Source: Chloroflexaceae bacterium
GTDB taxonomy: Bacteria > Chloroflexota > Chloroflexia > Chloroflexales > Chloroflexaceae
NCBI GenBank assembly: GCA_012032475.1
Contig: JAAUSY010000005.1
Span: forward strand, 1 to 57,347
DNA: 57,347 bases
Direction of reading: 5' to 3'
Position numbers and translations under genes: made by a program
Part shown: one piece after another, positions 46,201 through 55,172 of the stretch
Layout: every line of letters begins with the position of its first letter
Numbering within the stretch: the first letter of the stretch is position 1
Notes under the pieces: generated by a model
Databases searched by the model: none
Seen by the model: only the letters and a program-made list of their open reading frames with translations
Told to the model about the DNA's origin: nothing

Positions 46201-49200
46201 CGGAATGATCGAAGCCGACCCGGAATATGACTACATCACGGCGGCGGGCAGCGGCACCGGCTCCGACTACAACGGCTTCAGCAACACGACCGCGGTCAGT
46301 GTCACGATCCACGAGGGCGATACCCCCGGCTTCAACGTGACCAATCTGTCGCCTATCACCGGCTCCTACCCGTGGCTGGTCTACGAAGACCCGCTCTCAG
46401 AAGACACCCCGGTGCTCCAGTACAAGCTGTCCCTCACCACCGATCCGGGTGGGGCAGGAACCGATGTGGTCATTGGCGGGTGGAACTCCGGAACTCCTAC
46501 GGCTGGCGAAGCCGACGAGACCGACTTCGAATTTGCCGACGACCTGGCTGGCCCGTGGAGCCAGTATTTGACCGTACACTTCAGCGCTGGCCCCAGTGGG
46601 AGCTGGAAGACCGGCCAGTTCATCTACGTGCGCGGCTATGATGACGAACAGTACGAGGGTGATACTCCGCTGGACTTCCCCGTCAATGAGAGCGGCATCA
46701 TCAGCCACACCGCAGTTGGTGGCACCTACGACGGCGAAACGACCACCCAGAAGGGGGCAGGCGGAGCCGATGGCGACTTCGAAGTCTACATTCAGGACAA
46801 CGACCCACTCGGTCCCAAGTTCTGGCTGCCGCCGGACTGGTCGCCCATCGTGGACATTGACGACTCCGGGGTCTGGGTAGACGAAGGCGATGTTGGCCTG
46901 ACAAAGCGCATCACCGTCACTCTGGCAAGCGATCCGGGGGATACAAACGAGGTGGACCTCACCCTGACCTCCGCGGAGGGGCATGTGGAATTCAGGTGCC
47001 CTGCTTCGGTTCCTGTCGCTGAATGTGACGATCCGGGCGTCTGGAAAGGTCCGGACCTGGGCGACACAGACCTGGTCCTCACTCTGGGCAACAACGCCAC
47101 GGTGGACAACTGGAGCAAAACACTTGGCGGTATCCCGCTTGATATCCGCGCCGTAGATGATGGCGACGCCGAGGGCACCCCGCACGATGGCGTTCTGGCA
47201 TTTGAAATTGGCGCTTCTACAGCACCATACAACGAAGTTAACGGCGATACGGTCAATCTGACGGTCAACATCACCGACGACGACCAGATCAGCGTCAGCC
47301 TCTTCGAAATGTCCCCCATCTCGGACACACTGGAGGACGGCGACGTGCTCTACCTCCACGAAGCCCTGGGGCACATGTACAACACCGTCTACTACACCAT
47401 GACCCTCGACAGCATGCCGGGTGGCTCGGTGACCATCGAAATCACCTCCACCAACCAGCAGCTTCAGTTCAGCACCACGGGCAACGACGGAACCTGGGCC
47501 AGCAACCTCCCCTACGTCTTCGACGCCGGCAACTGGTACGACCCGCAGGACGTCTACGTGCGCCCGGTGCCCGATGGCAAGAAAGAAGCCAACCCGCACC
47601 CGTCGGAAATCGTCCACCGGCTGGCGAGCGGCGATGGCAGCGTCTACACGCCGGCCAACTTCGAAGAACTGCGGCTCACCGTCAACATCACCGACGATGA
47701 CGAAGTGGGCATGGAGACGTGGGAAGTGCATCCTGGCCTGGTGTCACCACCTGGCATCATGACGAACAATACTACTCAGGTGTTCTACTACTCTGGCGAC
47801 ACCGGTAAGGACTTCACGGAAACCAACGAGCCAGGGATGTCGTCCGAGACGCTCGTCTACACGATGTGTCTCACCAGCCAACCCTTCGACAGCGACGGCC
47901 AACCGACGAACGTGACGATCCAGGTCACCAGCTACGGCGGGCAGATTGAGTTCAGCGAGACCGGGAATGTCGGCTCGTTCGAAGACTCGCTGCTGTTCTC
48001 GTTCGGCCCCGGCAACTGGGACGCCTGCCCCACCATCTACGCCCGCGGCAAGCTGGACGGAGTGACGACCATCAGCTCCGGGCCATTCCCGACCACAGAT
48101 GACGTTGATGACTACATCGTCCATTCAGTGGTTGTGGATGACACCGGCGACCCTGAATATCAAAACATGGCTGCCCAGTACATCGAAATGTTCATCCTGA
48201 ACGGCGACGAGCCAGGGGTGAATGTTGAGGCCACCGACCCCATCTCACTCAGCGAGTCGCTGCAAGACGGCATCGAACTCCAGGCGCAGCTTGGCACCGC
48301 TGAAGGTCCCGCGAAGGTCGTCGTCTGGTCGGAAAACCACCAGGTAGAGATCAGCCTCGACGGTATGACCTGGTCCTTCACCCAGACGCTGGAATTCTCT
48401 GCCGACTGGGAATCGAAGGTGCCATTCTACATCCGGGCCCTCGACGACCAAATCTACGAAGGAGGGCCGGGGGTCTACACCTACTACGCGGATGAACTCC
48501 GCTTCCGCGGACACGACGACAACGCCAGCGACGACTACAAAGGCGATGACTTCTTCACAAACGACGATTTGAACATCAGCATCGAAGACAACGATGAAGC
48601 TGGCATCAAGCTGCTTTACGGTCCCGGCCACCCGGCTGAAGGCGAAGGAGTGGTGGACCCCCTCGGTTTCACCGAAATCTACTCCGACCCCATCGCCGTC
48701 CAGTGCTTCTATGTGGCCTCGACCATCGAAGTCACACAGGATATGGATATCGTCCTCTGGAGTCCCAATGGGCAGATGCAGTTTAGCAAAGAAGCCGACG
48801 CCCCCGACTCCCAGTGGAAGCGCTATCCATTCCCGGCTGACACCTACGTCATCACCATGACCGAAGACAACTGGGGCTACAACCAGGGACTGCCACAAAT
48901 GCCGCAGGTCGTCTGTCTGCGGGCGTGGGACGACAGCGCCGAAGAACCGTCTCCGCACTCCGATTTGATCCGGTGGAAATCCAAAAACGTAAGTACTCCT
49001 TCGATCTTCGAGGGACTCAATGGAACGGCCGCCGAGGTTGAGATAGAGGACAACGACAGCGAAGACGTCCGCTTCCGCGACAAGGACAACAACCTGCTGC
49101 CAGGCAACGTCCTGGGAGACTACTTCTACGAAGAGGGACAAGAACCAGCCGAGTGCTACAAGCTGAGCCTGACCAACCCACCAACACCCGGCTCCGGCCA

Positions 49201-52200
49201 GACGGTCGAAATCAACGTGGACGGTGGCGAGCAGGTGCGCCTGAGCACCGACGGCGACGGCACCCCCGAAGACAACCCCGAGTCGACGTGGGTCAAGTCG
49301 CTCGACTTCATCTTTGGCGAAGCGAACGAATGGCAGTGGGTCTGTGTGCGGGCCGTGGATGACGACCTCAAGGAAGACACCATCCACGACGGCATCATCC
49401 AGCACTCCGTGGTGTCGGGCACCAACACGACCTACACCGACTACGTGGACAAACTCGACCCGGGTCAGCAATACACGCTGCTCCCCGGCCATGTGACCGT
49501 CCACATTGTGGACAACGACGCTATCAGCATCCTGGTCAACGAAGTTGACCCGGTGAGCCGCGCCATTGACTCCACCAGCGTGGTGAAAGAGGAGTGGGCC
49601 GATCCCGACGCCTTCGACTTCTTCACCATCCGACCGCGCACCGTGTCGGGCGACCCGGTCAAGATCGTCATCACCCCGACCGAACAACTGCAACTGAACC
49701 GCGAGGGCTTCCCCTCACCGGGCGCAGGTCAGCCCATTGAGCTGAACTTCCCGGCTGGTCTGGGTGGTGTCATCTCCAGGACCATCGAAATCCGCGCCAA
49801 CGACGACTTTGACGTGGAAGGGCCACACGAAGGCTACCTCTACTTCTCGGTCTACAGCAACGGCGTCTACGATGGAATCGAAGACTTCTTCTTCAACGAC
49901 ACCATCACACGCACGGGCATCCTGACGGTTTCGATTGTGGATAACGACACCACGGCGGTGCTCATTGACCTGCCCGACGGCGTGTCGAACGAAATAGACG
50001 AAGCCGGCACAACCATCTATTCCTACACGGTGAGACTGCAAGGTCAGCCCACGAGCCGGGTCAATGTGGGCCTCGACTTTTTTGACGGATCGCAAATCCA
50101 GATGAGCACCGATGGCCTGAACTGGAACACCACCGGACACATTGACATCGCGTTCACCACGTCCCACGACGTGCCAGGTGGCTGGAACATGCCGCGGTCT
50201 CTCTACGTCCGCGCCATCCAGGACGATATCGCTGAGGGCGACCTGCCCTACCTCATCGTCCACACCGCAACCAGCGACGACCCGCAGTACAATCACGGCG
50301 ATGGAGTGGTCTACATCGTTGAGGGCGTCACAACCGATCCGGGAGTGACCGGAGACGTGCCGGTGGTTGTCGTTGACGATGACCTGGCAGGCGTGACCAT
50401 CACACCGCAACTGCTGACCCTGATGGAAGATCGCAGCGGTATCTACGAGGGTTCCTACACGGTGGTGCTCAACGACCCGCTGCCGGCCGGCAGCGTCGTC
50501 CAGATTGATATCACCCCGGCCACCGGCTCCGAAGGGCAGGTGCTCGTGGACGATGGCAGCGGAACCTTTACCAACACAGGCGTGCTTATCTTTGACGACG
50601 CCAACCCCTGGAACGTTGCCCAGACCGTTCGGGTCCAGGTGGTGGACGACGACATCCCAGAAGGCAGCCCGCACCTTGCCACCCTTGAGCACACCATAAC
50701 CAGCGACAGTCCTCTCTACGATGCGCTCGACCTCGACAGTGTGGAAATCAGCATCACTGACAACGACACCGCGGGGATGATCATCGTGGACCCGGACACC
50801 GGCCTCCCGCTGACGGATGCGGAACTCAAAGCCCTCCTGAAGACCGACGAGGACGGTACACCGATTGAAGTCTGGGTGCGGCTCACCAAGCAGCCCACCG
50901 CAGATGTGGGCGTCTCCATCACCAGCGCCGATTGCGGCGAGGGGGTCATCAACGGCTCCTGCGACCCGACCACCCTGACCTTTACCACTGGCAACTGGAA
51001 CGTCCCACAGATGTTCGTCATCACGGGGGTTCCCGACGACGACGAGACGGAAGGCCCCTACACCTTCTTCGATGTGAACCTGGTCTCATCCAGCCTCGAT
51101 GAAGACTTCGAAGGGCTGACCCGAACGCTCATCGTCGAAAACGCGGATACCACCAGTGGCGCAGGCTTCACGGTCTTCCCGCTGAGCATCACGACGGACG
51201 AAGACGACCCGCTGAACGACCCGAACGTTGGCAGTGTGGCAACCTTCACCATGACCATCCAGAAGGCTCCAACCGCGGATGTTGAGGTCCGAGTGGCTGA
51301 TTACAACCAGTCCGCGGGCACCATCAGCCCCACCGTGGTCATCTTCTCGGCGGGGATGACGGAAACGAAGCTCTTCGAAGTCACTGGAACGGACGACGGC
51401 TTCACCCCGAACGACGATATCGTCTACACCATCACCTTCAGTGATGCGATGAGCAGCGATATCAACTACGGTGGTCGCCGCGTACCGTCGGTTGAGGTGA
51501 CCCACAAGAACAACGACTTCGTGGCCGATGGAACGAACCTGTCCATCCAGGTCGAGGTGGAACCAGGCGTCTACGGTCCGGGCGACCCCCTGACCTACAC
51601 CATCACGTACAAGAACAAAGGGCCGGACGATGCCACCGGTGTGGTCATCACCGCGACCATTGATCCGAACCTTGTCAGCTTCGACCCGGACAAGAATCCT
51701 GGCTGGACCTGCGATATGGCAACGGGCATCTGCACCTACGAAGTTGGCGATGTGCCAGCCGGCGCTGACGCCCAGACCATTTCGCTGGTCGTGGATATCC
51801 GCGACGATGTCAAGTCAGGGACCATGACGACGCGTTTCGGGATAACCGACGACTCCGGAACGGAGAACGACCCGGATGACAACTACCCCACCGTAGACAT
51901 CATCATCCAGGGCACCGACCAACCGGACCTGTGGGTCCAAATCACCGGCAAGACTGGTATCCCGCTGACGTTCGGCGAGGTGATGACCGTCTCTCTGGCC
52001 TACGGCAACCGGAGCACCGCCACCGCGGATGGCGAAATGGTCTACATCCAGGTGCGGTCCGACGCAGACCTGAGCCTCAGCCAAACCGACGAAACCACTG
52101 GCTCACTGCAAGCTCCGGCCTGGAACTGCCAGCAAGACGGCAGTGAGTGGGTGTGTCGGCTGGACGTTGGCGACCTGCCGGTCGGTGAAGAGGGTGAAAC

Positions 52201-52924
52201 CTCCTTCCAGATTCTCGTTCCCGAAGGCCAGGAGAACGCCTTCGTCCGGGCGACCATCCGGGAGGACAAAGCTCTCACGTCCGACCTGAACTTTGAGGAC
52301 AACACCGACCGGTGGGACCTGACGGCAGGACCTTGGCAGTCACACACCTTCTTACCTGCTCTCTTCAAGCAGGAAGATACCGGCCCGGTCGTTGAAACCG
52401 ATTCGGACCTCCAGATTACGAACGTCTGGTTCAGCCCGACCAACCCGACGGCGGACCAGTCGGTGGACATCTTCGTTGAGGTGAGCAACCTGGGCACCGG
52501 GCCAACCACCCGCGGCTTCTGGGTTGACCTGTACATTGACCCATCCACCGTGCCGACCGTCAACCAGCGCTGGAGCGACATCGAAATCTGCGACCCGGCC
52601 GACCAGCGTGACTGCCTCGGTATCGCCTGGAGGGTTGAGGGCATTATCCAGGCAGGTGGCAAGGAAATCCTGATCTCCAGGGCGAAGTCCACCTACGGTG
52701 GGCCGGAAATCGGCTACCCCGACCAGGATGTGGACGACCAAGGCAACCCGATCCTGCGGGCCGAGTGGCCTGGTTCCTTCCCCGCTGGCACCAACAACCT
52801 CTACGTCCAAGTGGATAGTTGGGGCGGTCCGGAGGGGACAGCGAACCGAGAGTTCGGGGCCATGATCGAACTCAACGACGACAACAACGTGTCCCACACG
52901 TCCATCGGGCCGCTGAGCCAGTAG
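43292..52924 (+). CDS. Giant secreted propeller/Calx-beta/DUF11/CARDB protein (3,210 aa)
   Basis: A secreted surface protein. A Sec signal peptide (LSLALIVVLLATYLVAWP, cleavage near ALA-D) is followed by seven SBBP-type propeller repeats (e.g. GRGVAVDSSDDYVYVTGSF, AFGISVDNQYIYTAGYF) over about residues 45-500. About 15 Calx-beta-like repeats of 130-170 residues follow, each ending in an acidic IxDND/ITDDD turn, so calcium binding is likely. A DUF11 domain (LTYTITYKNKGPDDATGVVI) and a CARDB-like domain (SVDIFVEVSNLGTGPTTRG) lie at the C-terminus. No sorting signal or membrane anchor is seen. TAAGGAGG 9 nt upstream fixes the start. Confidence 0.88.
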   Translation: MRRLQSDGKLSLPRSSRMLSLALIVVLLATYLVAWPQAALADLPSIDWFHQWGGAATDDRVNDVAVSTSRAYFVGTEGGNIFLKAVNIDATGSVEWTVTSSGAGADQGRGVAVDSSDDYVYVTGSFRNALTFSGCPTVNATNYADVFVAQFDTFDGDCEWVRTMGGADDDTGRDIAIDSDEGIVYVTGDAIGSQPFEDFDGSTVANFAFPGTQNVFLAALDDAGSFAMNWDRTKMMGSSGGAIGYGVAGDGEHVYLAGSFVGTNADFDTSPLVRPGFSSGGSGTSEDAFVAKFAPSGAYVDAWKLGGGGSGDADVAYSIALDNDYIYTTGFYQSNNANFAGITLPSIGTGGSDIFVSKLPKDSDGTDGMAWGMGGNGANAAFGISVDNQYIYTAGYFQGTVDFNPGAGTFNLTSSGGEDVFVASLNKADGSFPTNGAKKFGGTLNDQGRTIFARGLDDIYLGGSFRGTADFEGPETSAGGEDGYGLRMGKTVIAVFAGDNAEEDTEDGYFTVAMVGAPSTNAQVINFSISGTAEDNGVDYDLDFGANVTDWSYNPATNTGSFKVTSGEYTAEIWVEVVADNDEETPDETVIFTIDSITDPTSVFTLSSSNKSAEILIIDDDAKGFETPAVPTTPIQEEDPDPAPTLEYTYNLVLKSNPSGTAVIRVTSDNGQLQFKQGANWVSSIDLSFASVIGPLSVTYRATPDNDHEDNPHTSTISHTAVFGYDGAEPLYLPIEIIDNDPISLTMELGDNPGVPVDLDTSCNISETEVFSYLLKLNTKPDAATQIQVFTDAPSEVELSTTGADPWASSVTVEFQPDEWDEGKYIYVRGINDGVVEGGFDTIHVKHNGVGLPGSEYNGVSFVPDFDITCKINDINEKDVFFTRSPALTDTLHIYENPAHPQHTANLSATLGSKPTANTNITIGSQNTTDLRFSKTGTGDCSTWSSTVVLNFTTTTWKTEQPLYVCALQDGMIEADPEYDYITAAGSGTGSDYNGFSNTTAVSVTIHEGDTPGFNVTNLSPITGSYPWLVYEDPLSEDTPVLQYKLSLTTDPGGAGTDVVIGGWNSGTPTAGEADETDFEFADDLAGPWSQYLTVHFSAGPSGSWKTGQFIYVRGYDDEQYEGDTPLDFPVNESGIISHTAVGGTYDGETTTQKGAGGADGDFEVYIQDNDPLGPKFWLPPDWSPIVDIDDSGVWVDEGDVGLTKRITVTLASDPGDTNEVDLTLTSAEGHVEFRCPASVPVAECDDPGVWKGPDLGDTDLVLTLGNNATVDNWSKTLGGIPLDIRAVDDGDAEGTPHDGVLAFEIGASTAPYNEVNGDTVNLTVNITDDDQISVSLFEMSPISDTLEDGDVLYLHEALGHMYNTVYYTMTLDSMPGGSVTIEITSTNQQLQFSTTGNDGTWASNLPYVFDAGNWYDPQDVYVRPVPDGKKEANPHPSEIVHRLASGDGSVYTPANFEELRLTVNITDDDEVGMETWEVHPGLVSPPGIMTNNTTQVFYYSGDTGKDFTETNEPGMSSETLVYTMCLTSQPFDSDGQPTNVTIQVTSYGGQIEFSETGNVGSFEDSLLFSFGPGNWDACPTIYARGKLDGVTTISSGPFPTTDDVDDYIVHSVVVDDTGDPEYQNMAAQYIEMFILNGDEPGVNVEATDPISLSESLQDGIELQAQLGTAEGPAKVVVWSENHQVEISLDGMTWSFTQTLEFSADWESKVPFYIRALDDQIYEGGPGVYTYYADELRFRGHDDNASDDYKGDDFFTNDDLNISIEDNDEAGIKLLYGPGHPAEGEGVVDPLGFTEIYSDPIAVQCFYVASTIEVTQDMDIVLWSPNGQMQFSKEADAPDSQWKRYPFPADTYVITMTEDNWGYNQGLPQMPQVVCLRAWDDSAEEPSPHSDLIRWKSKNVSTPSIFEGLNGTAAEVEIEDNDSEDVRFRDKDNNLLPGNVLGDYFYEEGQEPAECYKLSLTNPPTPGSGQTVEINVDGGEQVRLSTDGDGTPEDNPESTWVKSLDFIFGEANEWQWVCVRAVDDDLKEDTIHDGIIQHSVVSGTNTTYTDYVDKLDPGQQYTLLPGHVTVHIVDNDAISILVNEVDPVSRAIDSTSVVKEEWADPDAFDFFTIRPRTVSGDPVKIVITPTEQLQLNREGFPSPGAGQPIELNFPAGLGGVISRTIEIRANDDFDVEGPHEGYLYFSVYSNGVYDGIEDFFFNDTITRTGILTVSIVDNDTTAVLIDLPDGVSNEIDEAGTTIYSYTVRLQGQPTSRVNVGLDFFDGSQIQMSTDGLNWNTTGHIDIAFTTSHDVPGGWNMPRSLYVRAIQDDIAEGDLPYLIVHTATSDDPQYNHGDGVVYIVEGVTTDPGVTGDVPVVVVDDDLAGVTITPQLLTLMEDRSGIYEGSYTVVLNDPLPAGSVVQIDITPATGSEGQVLVDDGSGTFTNTGVLIFDDANPWNVAQTVRVQVVDDDIPEGSPHLATLEHTITSDSPLYDALDLDSVEISITDNDTAGMIIVDPDTGLPLTDAELKALLKTDEDGTPIEVWVRLTKQPTADVGVSITSADCGEGVINGSCDPTTLTFTTGNWNVPQMFVITGVPDDDETEGPYTFFDVNLVSSSLDEDFEGLTRTLIVENADTTSGAGFTVFPLSITTDEDDPLNDPNVGSVATFTMTIQKAPTADVEVRVADYNQSAGTISPTVVIFSAGMTETKLFEVTGTDDGFTPNDDIVYTITFSDAMSSDINYGGRRVPSVEVTHKNNDFVADGTNLSIQVEVEPGVYGPGDPLTYTITYKNKGPDDATGVVITATIDPNLVSFDPDKNPGWTCDMATGICTYEVGDVPAGADAQTISLVVDIRDDVKSGTMTTRFGITDDSGTENDPDDNYPTVDIIIQGTDQPDLWVQITGKTGIPLTFGEVMTVSLAYGNRSTATADGEMVYIQVRSDADLSLSQTDETTGSLQAPAWNCQQDGSEWVCRLDVGDLPVGEEGETSFQILVPEGQENAFVRATIREDKALTSDLNFEDNTDRWDLTAGPWQSHTFLPALFKQEDTGPVVETDSDLQITNVWFSPTNPTADQSVDIFVEVSNLGTGPTTRGFWVDLYIDPSTVPTVNQRWSDIEICDPADQRDCLGIAWRVEGIIQAGGKEILISRAKSTYGGPEIGYPDQDVDDQGNPILRAEWPGSFPAGTNNLYVQVDSWGGPEGTANREFGAMIELNDDNNVSHTSIGPLSQ

Positions 52925-52939
52925 GACGGCGGGAAGCGT

Positions 52940-52998
52940 GATATTTGGGAGCTTCTCCCGCCGGTTCTCCGACTGGCGGGAGGGCTTCCCAAAATATC
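52940..52998 (+). terminator. Long hairpin after the giant gene
   Basis: A stem of about 23 bp with few mismatches, including perfect CTCCCGCC/GGCGGGAG and outer GATATTT/AAAATATC. It has a 12-nt loop and starts 16 nt past the stop. It may terminate transcription or stabilise the mRNA while limiting expression of the next gene. Confidence 0.65.
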
Positions 52999-53154
52999 CA
53001 ACAACGGAACGACGGAACGACAATGAAAGCAAAGCATATCATATGTCGTGAAGAGGTAAACCCACCAGACCGTAGGAATGGCCTTCTGTGCTGTTTCTAC
53101 GGTTGGTGTTTTCTAACCTTTCAAGTCGAGTTACCAAGAGGAGGATAGATAGCC

Positions 53155-54006
53155 ATGTTGGTCAAAGCAAGCCGCGTCCTGTCTGCGGTTGCCGCCCTAG
53201 TGGTGGTAGCCGTGGTTCTTGGAACCATCTCGGTCTCCCTTTCCTACGCCCAGGAAGCTCCTCCCCGCCCGCCGGACGAGCCAGGGGCACCCACCCGTCC
53301 GCCCGAAAGAACCAGCGAACCCACCACGCCGCCTGAGCCGACGGACGAACCCACCACGCCGCCTGAGCCGACGGATGAGCCAACCACCGAACCCACCACG
53401 CCCGGCGAACCCACCACTGAGCCAACCACGCCCGGCGAACCCACCGCCGAGCCAACCACGCCCGGCGAACCCACCGCCGAGCCAACTGCGGTTCCTGGCG
53501 ATGACGACGATGACGACGACGATGACAACGGTGGCGGCGGTGGCGGTGGCGGCGGTGGCGGTGCGCCTTCCATGGACCTGGAAATCGCCGTAGCCGCCGA
53601 CCGCCCAGTCGTCCACCAGGGCGAAGAAGTCACGATAGTTGCGGTTGTCACCGTCCTGAAAGGGGTTGCCAAAGAGGTCCTTATCTCGAACAAACTTTCC
53701 CCCTTCCTCGAAGTGGTGCGCTACGACGCAACCTATACCCCGCTGACCTACACCACCTGGGGCGACCTGAACGTCACCAGGTCGGTGGTGAATCGGGGTG
53801 GCGTGCAGGTCGAGAACCAGTGGGTGACCGTGGTTATCCCGGAGCAGTACCCGATGGGAGAAGGCCACCAGGTCACGGTCATCATCCGGGCCAGGGTGGT
53901 GAGCGAACCAGTTGCCCCCAACCATAGCATCACCTCGTTTGTCTCGTCTGCAACCGAAGATTCGAACCCGTGGAACAACGTTGGCGTGCTGATGTTCAAT
54001 CAGTAA
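53155..54006 (+). CDS. Secreted protein with PT-rich stalk and DUF11-like domain
   Basis: 283 aa. An N-terminal signal peptide (VLSAVAALVVVAVVLGTISV, cleavage after SYA) is followed by a stalk of EPTTPPEPTDEP/TPGEPTAEP repeats. A run of nine Asp and eleven Gly is next, then a ~145-residue beta-rich domain (VVHQGEEVTIVAVVTVLKGV, then WVTVVIPEQYPMGEGHQVTV) like the DUF11 fold in the giant upstream protein. AGGAGG lies 10 nt upstream. No anchor is seen. Adjacent to and co-oriented with the giant gene, it is a likely partner at the cell surface. Confidence 0.75.
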   Translation: MLVKASRVLSAVAALVVVAVVLGTISVSLSYAQEAPPRPPDEPGAPTRPPERTSEPTTPPEPTDEPTTPPEPTDEPTTEPTTPGEPTTEPTTPGEPTAEPTTPGEPTAEPTAVPGDDDDDDDDDNGGGGGGGGGGGAPSMDLEIAVAADRPVVHQGEEVTIVAVVTVLKGVAKEVLISNKLSPFLEVVRYDATYTPLTYTTWGDLNVTRSVVNRGGVQVENQWVTVVIPEQYPMGEGHQVTVIIRARVVSEPVAPNHSITSFVSSATEDSNPWNNVGVLMFNQ

Positions 54007-54031
54007 ACAGGTATCCAGTTATCAGGAACCG

Positions 54032-54065
54032 GTGACGAGTGATGGGGCAAATCGTCACTCGTCAC
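54032..54065 (+). terminator. 11-bp hairpin after the PT-rich secreted protein gene
   Basis: GTGACGAGTGA (54032-54042) pairs exactly with TCACTCGTCAC (54055-54065), loop of 12 nt, 26 nt past the stop codon. Further TCACTCG units follow to about 54072; the same repeat type occurs at two other gene ends. Confidence 0.6.
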
Positions 54066-54099
54066 TCGTCACTGGTCGCCTGTCACCGCTCATGATGCC

Positions 54100-55140
54100 A
54101 TGACGCTACCCTTGCTCACCCACCGCAGCAACACGCTGCGCTATGACCGCGACCAGGGGACAGTGGTGGTGCTTGACCGCCGCCGCTACCCCCATGAAAC
54201 CGTCTTTGTCACCTGCTGCTCGCTCGATGAGGTTGCCCACGCCATCACCGCTATGGTGGTCCAGGGCGGGCCGCCACTGGCCTATGTCGCTGGCTATGGG
54301 TTGGCGCTGGTTGCGCGGCAACACCGTACCTGGCCGACCGAGCAGCAGCGCGCCGCGCTCATCCAGGCCGGCGAGACGTTGCGCCACACGCGCCCGACCG
54401 CCGACGACCTGCACCACCTGCTCAATGCAGCCCTGACGGTTGCCAGCGATGCCCTGCTCCGCGGGGACGATGCTGAACGCGTTCTGGCCGACTTTGTGGA
54501 TGGGCAGGTGGCGACCGGTGACGCCGTGGCCGAACGTTGTGGTCGCCACGCCGCCCAGTTGCTCCCCGACGACGCCACCATCCTCACCCACTGCTTCGCC
54601 GGCGCTGCCCTGAACTGGATGCTCTCTGTGGCGCATCGGGAGCAGGGAAAGCGGCTGCACCTGTATGCCAACGAAACCCGCCCCTATCTCCAGGGGGCCC
54701 GCCTGACGGCCCACCAGGCCCACGAAATCGGCGTCGCAGTCACGTTGCTCACCGACAATATGGCGGGGTTCTGCTTCAGCCGGGGAATGTTTACCACCTA
54801 TGTCACCGCCGCCGACCGCATTGCGCTGGATGGCAGCGTGGCAAACAAAATCGGAACCTACCAGTATGCCGTGCTGGCGGCCCGCCACGGCGTGCCTTTC
54901 TATGTTCTGGGCTACGATGGCCCCGACCCGGCCACCCCGGATGGCGCCCACATCCCCATCGAAGAGCGCGATGCCACCGAGGTGCTTCAGTGTGCCGGGG
55001 TGCGCACCGCTCCGCAGGGCGTGGCAGGATACTACCCCGCCTTTGATGTCACCCCTCCGGACCTGGTGACCGCCATTGTGACTGAGCGGGGCGTCTTTGT
55101 ACCGGCGGAGATGGCGACGTACCATCTACCGTCTCAGTGA
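54100..55140 (+). CDS. mtnA: Methylthioribose-1-phosphate isomerase
   Basis: 346 aa, eIF2B-like fold. It isomerises 5-methylthioribose-1-phosphate in methionine salvage. Catalytic residues appear as ILTHCFAGA (Cys) and LLTDNMAGFCF (Asp), with the conserved GSVANKIGTYQYAVLAARHG, FYVLGYDGPD and IPIEERDATEV. The usual RGAPAIG phosphate loop reads QGGPPLAYVAGYGL, a notable divergence. It is followed 32 nt later by the MTA phosphorylase gene. Confidence 0.8.
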   Translation: MTLPLLTHRSNTLRYDRDQGTVVVLDRRRYPHETVFVTCCSLDEVAHAITAMVVQGGPPLAYVAGYGLALVARQHRTWPTEQQRAALIQAGETLRHTRPTADDLHHLLNAALTVASDALLRGDDAERVLADFVDGQVATGDAVAERCGRHAAQLLPDDATILTHCFAGAALNWMLSVAHREQGKRLHLYANETRPYLQGARLTAHQAHEIGVAVTLLTDNMAGFCFSRGMFTTYVTAADRIALDGSVANKIGTYQYAVLAARHGVPFYVLGYDGPDPATPDGAHIPIEERDATEVLQCAGVRTAPQGVAGYYPAFDVTPPDLVTAIVTERGVFVPAEMATYHLPSQ

Positions 55141-55172
55141 ATACCTATCAGTGACACGAGATAGCAGGTTCG

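Noticed and set aside
44561-49693. Minus-strand frames of 400-500 codons opposite the giant gene
   Set aside because: Produced by the acidic, GC-rich repeats of the plus-strand gene; no start signals.
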